Of a DNA stretch of 64,000 nt, positions 8,841 through 17,828 are shown one piece after another (the stretch's first letter is position 1; each line of letters begins with the position of its first letter). A program made the translations under genes and the position numbers. The DNA comes from Novosphingobium aureum (GTDB taxonomy: Bacteria > Pseudomonadota > Alphaproteobacteria > Sphingomonadales > Sphingomonadaceae). The DNA lies in contig NZ_JADZGI010000001.1 in the NCBI RefSeq assembly GCF_015865035.1, positions 930,001 through 994,000 on the forward strand, written 5' to 3'. The notes below the pieces were generated by a model. The model was not told where the DNA came from and did no database searches. It saw only the letters and a list, made by a program, of their open reading frames with translations.

Positions 8841-9860
8841 TCAGCCGCGCACCAGTCCCAGTGCGTCGTAAGTCGCGTTGAGCGTCGGGACCGCCAGAGC
8901 GCGGGCCTTTTCAGCGCCCTTGGCGAGGATCGCGTCGAGCGCGCCGCGGTCCTTGCGCAGTTCGTTGAAGCGCGCGTTGATCGGCGCGAGCTTCTCGACC
9001 AGCAGTTCGCCGAGCGCGGGCTTGAACTTGCCGAAACCTTCGCCGCCGAAATCGGCCAGCACCGCATCGACGCTGGTCCCGGACATCGTCGCGTAGATGC
9101 CGATGAGGTTGATCGCCTCGGTGCGGCCTTCGAGTCCGGCCTTCTCGGAGGGCAGCGGCTCGGGGTCGGTCTTGGCCTTCTTGATCTTCTTGATGATCGT
9201 GTCAGCATCGTCGGTGAGGTTGATGCGCGCCATGTCCGAGGGATCGGACTTGCTCATCTTCGAGGAACCGTCGCGCAGGCTCATGATGCGTGCGGCCTCG
9301 GGCGGGATGATCGGGTCGGGCAGGGTGAAGACCGGCGCTTCCTCGCTGGCGAAGTCATTGTTGAATTTCTGCGCGATGTCGCGCGCCAGTTCGAGGTGCT
9401 GCTTCTGGTCCTCGCCCACGGGGACGTGGGTGGCCTGGTAGAGCAGCACGTCTGCGGCCTGGAGCACCGGATAAGTGAACAGCGCGACCGAGGCGCCCTC
9501 GCGGTTCTTGCCCGACTTGTCCTTGAACTGCGTCATGCGGTTGAGCCAGCCCATGCGCGCGGTGCCGTTGAGCAGCCATTGCAGCTCGGCGTGCTGGGGG
9601 ACCTGTGCCTGGTTGAACAGGATCGAGCGGTCGGGGTCGATGCCGCAGGCGACGAGAGCGGCGGTCATCTCGCGGGTGTTGTTGGCCAGCGCGGCAGGCT
9701 CGTGCGGCATCGAGATCGCGTGCAGGTCGGCAAGGAAGTAGAGGCTTTCGCCACCCTGCTCGGCGACGTCGTCCTGCATCTTCACCCAGTTGGCGATCGC
9801 GCCCAGATAGTTGCCGAGGTGCAGGTTGCCGGTGGGCTGGATGCCGGAGACGATACGCAT
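8841..9860 (-). CDS. trpS: Tryptophanyl-tRNA synthetase
   Basis: A 339-residue class I aminoacyl-tRNA synthetase that charges tRNA-Trp. The HIGH-equivalent motif appears as PTGNLHLGNY at residues 9-18, and the KMSKS loop is present as SSKMSKSDPSD. The length matches the bacterial enzyme. The start is ATG 9860 (MRIVSGIQPTG). Upstream in the same direction, 20 bp away, is murJ, then secB, so the three are likely cotranscribed. Confidence 0.98.
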   Translation of the reverse strand: MRIVSGIQPTGNLHLGNYLGAIANWVKMQDDVAEQGGESLYFLADLHAISMPHEPAALANNTREMTAALVACGIDPDRSILFNQAQVPQHAELQWLLNGTARMGWLNRMTQFKDKSGKNREGASVALFTYPVLQAADVLLYQATHVPVGEDQKQHLELARDIAQKFNNDFASEEAPVFTLPDPIIPPEAARIMSLRDGSSKMSKSDPSDMARINLTDDADTIIKKIKKAKTDPEPLPSEKAGLEGRTEAINLIGIYATMSGTSVDAVLADFGGEGFGKFKPALGELLVEKLAPINARFNELRKDRGALDAILAKGAEKARALAVPTLNATYDALGLVRG

Positions 9861-9880
9861 GTGACTACTCGATTTCTCTC

Positions 9881-11449
9881 TTATTTCGCGCGGCGGCGGC
9901 GCAGGAGCTGGAGGTCGTCGCGGGTGAAGGCACCCGTGGCAATGGTGGCGAGGCCATAGACGAGGCAGCCCGCCGAGACCAGTGCAGCCAGTGCAAGTCC
10001 TCGTACCAGCCAGGTACCCTGCACATAGGGGGCCATCAGGTCCTGCCCGTACCACAAGGCTGCGGCCATCAGCACGGCGGCAAGCAACAGGCGCGGCGCA
10101 CGGCGCCTGAGGCGCGCGTCCACCTCGAAATGGCCGCGCCTGACCAGCGTCACGTAGAGCATCGCGACATTGACGGTGGAGGCAATCGCGGTTGCGAGCG
10201 GCGGGCCCATGTGCTGGAGCGGCACGATCAGCGCGAGGTTGCCGAGCAGGTTGATGCCCATCGAGATCATCGCGAAGCGCACCGGGGTGCGGGTGTCCTG
10301 TCTCGCGTAGAAGCCCGGGGTCAGCACCTTGACGAGGATGTAGCTGGGCAAGCCGATCGAGAAGGCGGCGAGCGCCTGCGCGGTGCGCGCAACGTCGCCC
10401 GCGTCGAACTTGCCGTAGCCGAACAGCGCGGCGGCAATCGGCTCGCCGCACACGATCAGCGCGGCGGCGGCGGGCAGGGTGAGCAGCAGCGCGAGCTCCA
10501 GCCCGCGGTTCTGCGTCTGCATGGCCGCGGCATGCTCGCCCGCACCGAGCTGGCGCGAGATCGTGGGCAGCAGCACCGTGCCAAGCCCGATGCCGATGAG
10601 GCCGAGCGGGAGCTGGTTGAGCCGGTCGGCCATGTAGATGTAGGTGACCGAGCCGTGCTCCAGCAGGCTGGCTGCGAGCGCGGTCGAGACGACGAGGTTG
10701 ATCTGCGTCGCGCCTGCGCCGGCAGCGGCGGGCAGGGTCAGCAGCAGCAGCCGCTTCACGTCGGCATTCCACACCGGCATGCGCAGGCGCATCGAGACGC
10801 CGTTGGCGCGGCAGGCCCAGACCAGCCAGAGGAACTGCGCAAGACCGGCGATGGAGACGCCGATGGCTTGGTTGCGCGCGGTCACCAGCGCATCGGCATC
10901 GTGGAAGCCGAGCAAGGCGATGATCAGCGTCAGGTTGAGCAGGATCGGCGCGGCGGCGTTGACCCAGAACTTGTCGAGCGAGTTGAGGATGCCGCCCAGC
11001 AGCGAGACCAGGCTGATGAAGGCAAGATAGGGGATGGTATAGCGGCTGAGCGTGACCGCGAAGGCGAACTGCTCGGCGCTGACGTCGTTGAACGAGCCCG
11101 AGAGCACCCATGTCACCGGCCAGGCGAAGACTTCGAGCAGTACCGTCATTGCCAGCAGAACCGGCAGCAGCACCGAGAGCGCCTGTTCGGCGAAGGTCAG
11201 GCCCGCGGGCAGGCCGGGGCCATCCGGGTCGGCCACCTTCTTGTTGAACATCGGGATGAAGGCGGCGGAGAAGGCCCCTTCCGCGAAGAGCGCGCGGAAC
11301 ATGTTGGGCAGGCGGAACGCGATCAGGAAGGCGTCCGAGGCAAAGCCTGCGCCCACGAAGCGGGCAAAGAGGCTGTCGCGCGCAAGGCCGAGCACGCGGC
11401 TTGCAAGGGTGAGCCCTCCGACGCTGGCCAGTGCCTTGACGAGGTTCAT
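9881..11449 (-). CDS. murJ: Lipid II flippase MurJ (MviN family)
   Basis: A 522-residue polytopic inner-membrane protein with about 14 hydrophobic segments, as in MurJ, which flips lipid II across the inner membrane for peptidoglycan assembly. The N-terminus (VKALASVGGLTLASRVLGLARD) and the following FRLPNMFRALFAEGAFSAAFIP block are diagnostic of MurJ. Conserved arginines of the central cavity fall in these blocks. It sits between secB and trpS on the minus strand. Confidence 0.97.
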   Translation of the reverse strand: MNLVKALASVGGLTLASRVLGLARDSLFARFVGAGFASDAFLIAFRLPNMFRALFAEGAFSAAFIPMFNKKVADPDGPGLPAGLTFAEQALSVLLPVLLAMTVLLEVFAWPVTWVLSGSFNDVSAEQFAFAVTLSRYTIPYLAFISLVSLLGGILNSLDKFWVNAAAPILLNLTLIIALLGFHDADALVTARNQAIGVSIAGLAQFLWLVWACRANGVSMRLRMPVWNADVKRLLLLTLPAAAGAGATQINLVVSTALAASLLEHGSVTYIYMADRLNQLPLGLIGIGLGTVLLPTISRQLGAGEHAAAMQTQNRGLELALLLTLPAAAALIVCGEPIAAALFGYGKFDAGDVARTAQALAAFSIGLPSYILVKVLTPGFYARQDTRTPVRFAMISMGINLLGNLALIVPLQHMGPPLATAIASTVNVAMLYVTLVRRGHFEVDARLRRRAPRLLLAAVLMAAALWYGQDLMAPYVQGTWLVRGLALAALVSAGCLVYGLATIATGAFTRDDLQLLRRRRAK

Positions 11450-11517
11450 CGACTTTGGCTCCGGCCTGTCTACCCGCTCATCGAACGGCGGGCAGCGTTT
11501 TCATGCTGGGGAGGGCG

Positions 11518-11554
11518 GACGCGGGCCCGGCTCTGCCAGAGCCGCGCCCGCGTC
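11518..11554 (-). terminator. Strong hairpin after secB
   Basis: GACGCGGGC-CGGCTC pairs with GAGCCG-GCCCGCGTC around a short CTGG-type loop. On the plus strand it is followed by GCTTTT; on the minus strand, downstream of secB, no U-tract follows. It may limit read-through from secB into murJ. Confidence 0.45.
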
Positions 11555-11564
11555 GCTTTTCGGA

Positions 11565-12089
11565 TCAGGCGTGACCGGCGGGCTCGTCGGTCGCCGAGGC
11601 GGCGGGAGCGCCGCCGGCCTGCTGCTCCTGCAGCTGCTGCAGGTAGAGGCCGTTGAAGTCGATCGGCTCGAGCAGGAACGGTGCGAAGCCGGCATCGCGC
11701 ACGGCATCGGCGATCACGCGGCGCGCGAAGGGGAAGATCAGGCGCGGCGCTTCGGCGAAGAGGAAGGCATGGGCCTGGTTCTCGTCGAGATTGCGCATGC
11801 CCACGAGGCCGCAGTACGACAGGTCGACGATGAACGCGGTGCCTGCCTCGGTCTTGGAGGTGCAGGTGATCTTGAGCTCGACCTCGTGGACTTCGCCCTC
11901 GATCGAGCGTGCGCCGATGTTGAACTGAACGTCGAAGCTGGGCTGGTCCTGCCACTGGAAGCTGACCGGCGCGTTCGGGTTCTCGACCGAGAGATCCTTG
12001 ATGTACTGCGAGATGATCCCCGCGCTCGGCGCATTGTCGGCGCCGTTGTTCAGGTTGAGGTCGGAGATGACGTTGCCTTCGTCGGCCAT
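11565..12089 (-). CDS. secB: Protein-export chaperone SecB
   Basis: A 174-residue tetrameric cytosolic chaperone that holds precursor proteins unfolded and delivers them to SecA. The SecB core is evident: QYIKDLSVENPNAP near residue 28, then alternating strands and the APRLIFPFARRVIADAVRDAGFAP block, and a C-terminal segment with the usual Asp-Phe-Asn-Gly-Leu-Tyr. The start is ATG 12089. The gene is divergent from the Tim44-like gene across a 392-bp spacer. Confidence 0.97.
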   Translation of the reverse strand: MADEGNVISDLNLNNGADNAPSAGIISQYIKDLSVENPNAPVSFQWQDQPSFDVQFNIGARSIEGEVHEVELKITCTSKTEAGTAFIVDLSYCGLVGMRNLDENQAHAFLFAEAPRLIFPFARRVIADAVRDAGFAPFLLEPIDFNGLYLQQLQEQQAGGAPAASATDEPAGHA

Positions 12090-12481
12090 GAGATGCTTTC
12101 CCGCTTGAATGTGATGCCTTGTGCCCTGTTCGCATGTCCGATCACGGGCTTCCTGCGCGCGCTAGAGCATTTTTGGGTCTCGTGGAACACCCGGAGGCGG
12201 CGAAATTGTGCCTTGCCTGCGGGTTTGCCCGGAAAAGAGACGTCGAAGCAGCGCCTCGTCCTGTCGAAAAATTCCACCCAACGAGGCACTCACGCGTTGT
12301 TCATTTGTAATGCGTACCTATCTCAGGCTATGTTGATAGCAAGAAACTGGCGCCGCGGAGCCCTTTAGAAAAGGGGTCCGAAGGGCCGCATCGGAAGGCC
12401 TCCATGCAGGGGGACCTTCAGGCGACCCGGTTGACGGGATGGCACCTGCCAGCGGCAAGACTAGGGAATAGGCATTCGCAC
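12090..12481. other. Divergent spacer between secB and the Tim44-like gene
   Basis: No convincing gene. A possible plus-strand promoter is TTGTAA, 18 bp, TATGTT near 12306-12335. The sequence between 12340 and 12420 contains a short AGCCCTTTAGAAAAGGGGT imperfect hairpin of unknown role. Confidence 0.35.
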
Positions 12482-13174
12482 GTGACACCGGAAATCGTAA
12501 TCCTGGCCATGATCGCAGCGTTCCTCGGACTGCGGCTCTACTCCGTTCTCGGCCGTCGTGCCGAGCATGAGGAAGAGCCGATCCCGGGGCGTTTCGAAGG
12601 CCGCCAGGGGCAACCCGGTCCCGCGCGTCCGCACGGCCAGAAGCGGCAGGAAACCAAGGCCGACGAACGCGCTCCGGGCAATCTCGCGCAGCAGCGTCTG
12701 CGTGAAATGCCGCTGGCATCGCCCGCCGTCGAGCGTGGCCTTTCGGCCATTGCCGCGGCTGATCGCCGCTTCGACGCGCTCGCTTTCATGGAGGGCGCAC
12801 GCAGCGCCTATCGCATGATCCTCGAGGCGTTCTGGAACGGCGACAAGGCCGAGCTGCGCGGGCTTTGCGACGACGATGTCTACGACAGCTTCTCCTCGGC
12901 CATCGACGCGCGACTCGAAGCGGGCGAGACCCTCGACAACCGTCTGGTGCGAATCGACGAGGTGACGATCGTCAACGCCGGGCTCGAATCGGGCGAGGCA
13001 CGCATCACGTTGCGCTTCCGTTCGGACATCGCGGCGGTGACCCGCAACGCGGAAGGGCTGGTCGTGGCCGGTTCGCTCGACGATGCGATCGAGGCGGTCG
13101 ATGTCTGGACCTTCTCGCGCATGGTCAACTCCGCCGACCCCGACTGGGTGCTCGAGGAAACCGACGCGGGCTGA
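12482..13174 (+). CDS. Tim44-like domain protein
   Basis: A 230-residue protein starting at GTG 12482 (VTPEIVILAMIAAF), which places a single transmembrane segment at the N-terminus, as is usual for bacterial Tim44-like proteins (TimA). A charged, Pro/Gln-rich linker covers about residues 28-70. The Tim44 domain follows from about 95, including SAYRMILEAFWNGDKAELRGLC and the closing DVWTFSR / DPDWVLEETDAG pattern. Bacterial members are membrane-associated, and their exact role is not settled. The position opposite secB and next to mltA and smr is a recurring alphaproteobacterial order. A perfect terminator follows. Confidence 0.88.
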   Translation: MTPEIVILAMIAAFLGLRLYSVLGRRAEHEEEPIPGRFEGRQGQPGPARPHGQKRQETKADERAPGNLAQQRLREMPLASPAVERGLSAIAAADRRFDALAFMEGARSAYRMILEAFWNGDKAELRGLCDDDVYDSFSSAIDARLEAGETLDNRLVRIDEVTIVNAGLESGEARITLRFRSDIAAVTRNAEGLVVAGSLDDAIEAVDVWTFSRMVNSADPDWVLEETDAG

Positions 13175-13196
13175 TCCGCGCGAAGCAACTGCACGA

Positions 13197-13235
13197 AAAG
13201 TTCGGGGCGGGACGCAAGTCTCGCCCCGAACTTTT
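13197..13235 (+). terminator. Rho-independent terminator after the Tim44-like gene
   Basis: A 14-15 bp perfect stem, AAAAGTTCGGGGCG with CGCCCCGAACTTTT, around a GGACGCAAGTCT loop and ending in TTTTT. The A-tract on the other side makes it usable in both directions. Confidence 0.9.
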
Positions 13236-13324
13236 TGCGCTGCAGGGCCTCGACCACCGGCAGGCCCCGCGATAAGTCGAAGAGAGCCGCGCCGCCTTTT
13301 GCGCGCGGCGCTGGAGAATTCCCC

Positions 13325-14530
13325 GTGCCTCGTAGAACCAAGCCGCGCTTCAGGGCGCTCGCGACATGGCTGATCGGCAGCGCGCTGCTTGCGGCATGCG
13401 TGCGCATGGTGCCCGAGGGCGGGCTCTCGGGCGGCACCGTACCTGCGCCGCTACCCGAGAATGCGCTCGCGCTTGGCGTGCGGCCCGGCCCTGCGGTGGC
13501 GAGCCTGCCGCTCGGCCAGCGCGATGCGCGCGCGGCGCTGGCAGGCTTTGGCGAGAGCTGCCCCAAGCTGCTCTTGCGCGAAGACCTTACCGGGCTCACC
13601 CGCCCGGCCGACTGGAACAGCGCCTGCGCCGCCGCGCGCGGCTGGTCGCCCGCCGATGCGAAGGGCTTCTTCACCCAGTATTTCGAGGCCGTGCGCGTGG
13701 GCGATTCGCGCGCCTTCGCCACCGGCTACTACGAGCCCGAGATCGTCGGCTCGCGCACCCGCCAGCCGGGCATAGAGGTGCCCGTCTACGGCATGCCGAG
13801 CGACCTCGTGCGTGCACGCGCCGGCGATGCGCAGCCGCTCGAAAGCGGGCGCATGCCGATCGGGCGCTACGACGAGGCGGGCCGCTTCGTGCCCTATTTC
13901 GAGCGCGCGCAGATCGAGCAGGGCGCGCTCGAGGGCCGCGCGCCGGTGATCGCCTGGGTGGCCGATCCGGTCGAGTTCTTCTTCCTGCAGGTCCAGGGTT
14001 CGGGCCGCTTGCGCGCGCCCGACGGCAGCGTGACGCGCATCGGCTATGCCGGGCAGAACGGCCTCGCCTATACCGGCATCGGCAAGGTCATGCGCGATCG
14101 CGGGTTGCTGGGCGAGGGGCCCGGCCAATATGCCGGTTCGATGCAGGGCATCATGCAGTACATTCGCGAGAACCCGGAGGCGGGTCGCGCGCTGATGAAC
14201 GAGAACCGCTCCTGGGTGTTCTTCCGCGAGCTGACCGGCGACGGGCCGCTGGGCGCGATGGGCGTGCCGGTGCGCGCGCGGGGTTCGGTCGCGACCGACC
14301 CGCGCTTCGTGCCGCTCGGCGCGCCGGTCTGGCTCGACCTGGATCGCGCAGAGGCGGATGGCCTGTGGGTCGCGCAGGACACTGGCGGCGCGATCAAGGG
14401 CGCCAATCGCTTCGATACCTTCTGGGGCGCGGGCGACGATGCGCGCCTGACCGCGGGCGGAATGAGCGGGCGCGGCGAGGCGCTTGTGCTGGTGCCCAAG
14501 GGTACGCTCGGGCGCCTCGGCGTCGAGTAG
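13325..14530 (+). CDS. mltA: Membrane-bound lytic murein transglycosylase A
   Basis: A 401-residue lipoprotein that cleaves the glycan strands of peptidoglycan to 1,6-anhydro products. Starting from GTG 13325, with a GGAG ribosome site, gives a basic n-region and the lipobox LLAAC (Cys near residue 21). The MltA and 3D domains are clear: ATGYYEPEIVGSR, FFFLQVQGSGRL, then the 3D motif with the catalytic-Asp region in AQDTGGAIKGANRFDTFWG near the C-terminus. The longer reading from 13235 runs into the preceding terminator and is rejected. The Smr gene starts 13 bp downstream. Confidence 0.96.
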   Translation: MPRRTKPRFRALATWLIGSALLAACVRMVPEGGLSGGTVPAPLPENALALGVRPGPAVASLPLGQRDARAALAGFGESCPKLLLREDLTGLTRPADWNSACAAARGWSPADAKGFFTQYFEAVRVGDSRAFATGYYEPEIVGSRTRQPGIEVPVYGMPSDLVRARAGDAQPLESGRMPIGRYDEAGRFVPYFERAQIEQGALEGRAPVIAWVADPVEFFFLQVQGSGRLRAPDGSVTRIGYAGQNGLAYTGIGKVMRDRGLLGEGPGQYAGSMQGIMQYIRENPEAGRALMNENRSWVFFRELTGDGPLGAMGVPVRARGSVATDPRFVPLGAPVWLDLDRAEADGLWVAQDTGGAIKGANRFDTFWGAGDDARLTAGGMSGRGEALVLVPKGTLGRLGVE

Positions 14531-14543
14531 GAACGAGGGTGGC

Positions 14544-15134
14544 GTGAGCAAACCGGGACGCAAGCTGAGCGAGGAAGAGGCGCAGATCTGGGCGCAGGTC
14601 GCCCGGACCGTGACCCCGCTCGAGCGGCGTCGGTCGCGGCGCGAGGTGCTGACAGGCGCCGCCACGACCCCGGCCAAGCCCGTGCCCGCGGTCCCGGCTA
14701 AACCACCTGCGCCGCCGAAGAAGGTGAAGGGGCGCGTGCCGCCGCCCCAGCCGCCAAAGCCTGTCGCGCCGCCCCGGCCCGAAGCCGCGCCGCACCTCGA
14801 CGGCTCGTGGGAAAAGCGCATCGCGCGTGGCACGCTGGTGCCCGATTTCAGCCTCGACCTGCACGGATCGAACCTCGATCAGGCCTACATGCGGCTGATG
14901 CACGGCCTTTCGCAGGCCAAGGCGATGGGCGCGCGCGTGGTGCTGGTGGTGACCGGCAAGGCGCGCCAGAACGAGGCGATGGACCGGGGCGAGCGGCGCG
15001 GTGCGATCCGTGCCAAGCTCGCCGACTGGCTCTCGGCGAGCGAGCACGCCAGCGACGTGGTTGCCCTGCGCGGTGCGCATCGCCGTCATGGCGGGCCGGG
15101 CGCGCTTTACATCGTGCTCAAGCGGCGGCGCTGA
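14544..15134 (+). CDS. Smr domain protein
   Basis: A 196-residue protein whose C-terminal half is an Smr (MutS2 C-terminal-like) domain: LDLHG near residue 113, VLVVTGKARQ, and HGGPGALYIVLKR at the C-terminus. Smr domains are nucleases or nucleic-acid-binding modules. The N-terminal half is Pro/Lys-rich and probably disordered. The start is GTG 14544 with a GAGGGTGG ribosome site, 13 bp after mltA, so the two are cotranscribed. Confidence 0.92.
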   Translation: MSKPGRKLSEEEAQIWAQVARTVTPLERRRSRREVLTGAATTPAKPVPAVPAKPPAPPKKVKGRVPPPQPPKPVAPPRPEAAPHLDGSWEKRIARGTLVPDFSLDLHGSNLDQAYMRLMHGLSQAKAMGARVVLVVTGKARQNEAMDRGERRGAIRAKLADWLSASEHASDVVALRGAHRRHGGPGALYIVLKRRR

Positions 15135-15161
15135 GCCGCGCGTTCGCGAGCGTGACGACGT

Positions 15162-15203
15162 AAAAAGGGGCAGGGAGTCTTTCGACTTCCCGCCCCTTTT
15201 TCA
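15162..15203. terminator. Bidirectional terminator between smr and ahpF
   Basis: AAAAAGGGGC...GGGAGT pairs with ACTTCCC.GCCCCTTTTT around a CTTTCG loop. It lies between two convergent genes and has U-tracts in both directions. Confidence 0.9.
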
Positions 15204-15240
15204 TTGCGACCCGAAAGTACTCGGGGAAGTTATGGGCGTG

Positions 15241-16857
15241 TCAGGCGTCGACCTTCTCGGCAGCATCCTGTGCCGCCTGCGCAATCTCGGCCGGGGCCTC
15301 GTTGCGGATCAGGAAGTCGAAGGCCGAGAGGGCGGCCTTGGCGCCTTCGCCCATCGCGATGATGATCTGCTTGTAGGGCACGGTGGTCGCATCGCCTGCC
15401 GCGAAGACGCCGGGGATGTTGGTCGCCGCCTTCTGGTCGATCACGATCTCGCCGCGGTTCGACAATTCGACGCCGCTATCCTTGAGCCACTCGGTGTTGG
15501 GCACCAGACCGATCTGCACGAAGATACCCTCGAGCTCGACGGTGATTTCCTCGTCGCTCGCACGGTCCTTGTACTTGAGGCCATTGACCTTCGAACCGTC
15601 GCCGGTGACCTCGGTGGTCTGGGCATTGGTGATGATGGTCACGTTGCCCATCGACTTGAGCTTGTTGACCAGCACCTGGTCGGCGCGCAGCTGGGTGTCG
15701 AATTCGATCAGCGTGACGCTGCCCACGATGTTGGCAAGGTCGATCGCCGCCTCGACGCCCGAGTTGCCACCACCGATGACCGCGACGCGCTTGCCCTTGA
15801 ACAGCGGGCCGTCGCAGTGCGGGCAATAGGCCACGCCCTTGGTCTGGTACTCGGCTTCACCCGGCACGCCCAGCTGGCGCCAGCGCGCGCCGGTGGTGAG
15901 GATGAGCGAGCGGGCCTTGAGCGAGGCGCCGTTCGTGAAAACGACCTCGTGGTAGCCGCCAAGCTCCTTGGCCGGGATCAGCTTCTCGGCCCGCAGCAGC
16001 GGCATGGTGTCGATGTCGTACTCGGCGATGTGCGCGTCGAGTGCGGAGGCGAGCTTGGGACCTTCGGTATAGGGAACCGAGATGAAGTTCTCGATGCCCA
16101 TGGTGTCCTGCACCTGACCGCCCATGCGCTCGGCGGCGATGCCGGTCGAAAAGCCCTTGCGCGCGGTGTAGATCGCAGCGCCTGCACCAGCCGGGCCGCC
16201 ACCGATGACGAGCGCCTCGAAGGGCTTCTTGCCCGCCAGCTTGGCCGCGGCCTTCTCGCCCGCCTTGGTGTCGAGCTTGGCGAGGATCTCGGCGACGTCC
16301 ATCTTGCCCGAGCCCCACATGGTGCCATCGAGGAAGACAGCCGGGACGGCCATGACGCCGCGGTCCTCGACCTCGGCCTGGAAGGCGCCGCCCTCGATCA
16401 GGGTGGCCTTCACACCGGGGTTGTTGAGCGCCATCAGGGTAAGCGCCTGCACCACGTCGGGGCAGTTGTGGCACGAGAGCGAGAAGTACATCTCGAAGTC
16501 GTAGTCGCCCTCGAGCTCGCGGATCTGGGTGAGCACGTCCTCTTCGACCTTGGGCGGGTGACCGCCGGCCCACAGCAGGGCGAGGACGAGCGAGGTGAAC
16601 TCGTGGCCGAGCGGAACACCGGCGAAGCGAACGGACGCTTCAGGGTTCGACACACGGCGAATTTCGAAACTGGGTTTGCGGGCATCATCGCCGTCGAAGC
16701 TGGCCGAAACCTTGTCGGACAGACTGTCGATGGTGGTCAGCAGCTCGCGGGTTTCCGCCGACTTCGCATCGTCGCCAAGCGAGGCGACGAGCTCGATCGG
16801 TTCGCGCAGCATGCCGAGGTACTGGGAGAGCTGTTGCTTCAGGTTGGCGTCGAGCAT
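15241..16857 (-). CDS. ahpF: Alkyl hydroperoxide reductase subunit F
   Basis: A 538-residue NADH-dependent flavoprotein that re-reduces AhpC. The N-terminal thioredoxin-fold pair carries the CHNCP disulfide; the C-terminal thioredoxin-reductase-like half carries the FAD-binding GGGPAG motif, the redox-active CPHCDGP pair and the NADH-binding GGGNSG. The start is ATG 16857 (MLDANLKQQL). A 160-bp spacer with a large hairpin separates it from ahpC upstream. Confidence 0.97.
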   Translation of the reverse strand: MLDANLKQQLSQYLGMLREPIELVASLGDDAKSAETRELLTTIDSLSDKVSASFDGDDARKPSFEIRRVSNPEASVRFAGVPLGHEFTSLVLALLWAGGHPPKVEEDVLTQIRELEGDYDFEMYFSLSCHNCPDVVQALTLMALNNPGVKATLIEGGAFQAEVEDRGVMAVPAVFLDGTMWGSGKMDVAEILAKLDTKAGEKAAAKLAGKKPFEALVIGGGPAGAGAAIYTARKGFSTGIAAERMGGQVQDTMGIENFISVPYTEGPKLASALDAHIAEYDIDTMPLLRAEKLIPAKELGGYHEVVFTNGASLKARSLILTTGARWRQLGVPGEAEYQTKGVAYCPHCDGPLFKGKRVAVIGGGNSGVEAAIDLANIVGSVTLIEFDTQLRADQVLVNKLKSMGNVTIITNAQTTEVTGDGSKVNGLKYKDRASDEEITVELEGIFVQIGLVPNTEWLKDSGVELSNRGEIVIDQKAATNIPGVFAAGDATTVPYKQIIIAMGEGAKAALSAFDFLIRNEAPAEIAQAAQDAAEKVDA

Positions 16858-16903
16858 CTGGGGGTCCTTTTGGATAAAAGAGTGCGTTGGGAGAGAGGAG
16901 GGG

Positions 16904-16964
16904 GCGGCCCGGGGCGTGCCTCGCGGAGCCGCGCGGGCTCCGGGGGAGGGATGCCCCGGGCCGC
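16904..16964. repeat. Long hairpin in the ahpC-ahpF spacer
   Basis: A perfect 12-bp inverted repeat (GCGGCCCGGGGC at 16904-16915, GCCCCGGGCCGC at 16953-16964) encloses a second perfect stem, GGAGCC/GGCTCC (16925-16930 and 16936-16941). It lies between ahpC and ahpF. It has no U-tract, so it may stabilise the ahpC end of the message or reduce read-through rather than terminate fully. Confidence 0.7.
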
Positions 16965-17017
16965 GCGCCTCCAGCACGCGACCCGGTGACCGCCTGTGCG
17001 GTCAGTCGCGGCTGTTC

Positions 17018-17581
17018 TTAGATCTTGCCGACGAGGTCGAGCGAGGGAGCGAGGGTCTCGCTGCCTTCTTCCCACTTGGCCGGGCAGACCTGGCCGGGGT
17101 TGTTGCGCACGTACTGCGCGGCCTTGATCTTGCGGACCAGTTCCTTCGCGTTACGGCCAACGCCCTCGCAGGTGATTTCCATGATCTGGATGACACCGTC
17201 GGGATCGACGACGAAGGTGGCGCGGTCGGCGAGGCCGGCTTCGCGCAGGACGCCGAACTTGTTCGAGAGCTCGTGGTTCTGGTCGCCCAGGAAGCCGAAC
17301 TTCAGCTTGCCGATCTTCTCCGAGGTGTCGTGCCATGCCTTGTGGCTGAAGTGCGTGTCGGTCGAGACGCCGAACACTTCCACGCCCATGCCCTGGAGGG
17401 TCTCGTACTGCTCACCCAGGTCCTCGAGCTCGGTCGGGCACACGAAGGTGAAGTCGGCGGGGTAGAAGAAGAAGACCGCCCACTTGCCGGCGATGTCTGC
17501 TTCGGTGACGTCGAAGAAGTCCTTGCCCTGCTGGAATGCGGTGTTCTTGAACGGCTGGATCGTGCTGCCGATGATACCCAT
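17018..17581 (-). CDS. ahpC: Alkyl hydroperoxide reductase subunit C (peroxiredoxin)
   Basis: A 187-residue typical 2-Cys peroxiredoxin, the same size as E. coli AhpC. The peroxidatic Cys is C48 (FTFVCPTEL) and the resolving Cys is C166 (GQVCPAKW). It reduces organic and hydrogen peroxides and is recycled by AhpF, encoded just downstream. The start ATG 17581 follows a GAGGGAG ribosome site. An inverted repeat about 90-110 bp upstream is a candidate operator. Confidence 0.98.
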   Translation of the reverse strand: MGIIGSTIQPFKNTAFQQGKDFFDVTEADIAGKWAVFFFYPADFTFVCPTELEDLGEQYETLQGMGVEVFGVSTDTHFSHKAWHDTSEKIGKLKFGFLGDQNHELSNKFGVLREAGLADRATFVVDPDGVIQIMEITCEGVGRNAKELVRKIKAAQYVRNNPGQVCPAKWEEGSETLAPSLDLVGKI

Positions 17582-17672
17582 GGATATATGCTCCCTCGTT
17601 GGGTGTGTTGAACTGACGAGGGTGAGATAGGAGGGATGCGCGCGGTTTTGTAGCGTGTTGATCCGATTGGGT

Positions 17673-17691
17673 TGATCGATTTACTCGATCA
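17673..17691 (-). promoter_or_regulatory. Candidate operator upstream of ahpC
   Basis: A perfect inverted repeat TGATCGA-TTTAC-TCGATCA. It is AT-richer than its surroundings and sits 92-110 bp before the ahpC ATG, a typical distance for an OxyR or other LysR-type activator. It does not match the four ATAG/CTAT elements of the E. coli OxyR consensus exactly, so the regulator is uncertain. Confidence 0.4.
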
Positions 17692-17828
17692 TAGAGTTAT
17701 CCACTGAGCGATTATGTCGATAAGCCGCGCAGAGCCGCGAGGTGGCGCATGGCAATCAGGTCGCTTCCGAAGCTTTGTGATACACTATATCCTTGCTGCG
17801 CTGCGGCGAGCCGGGTAGAGCGCGAGCC

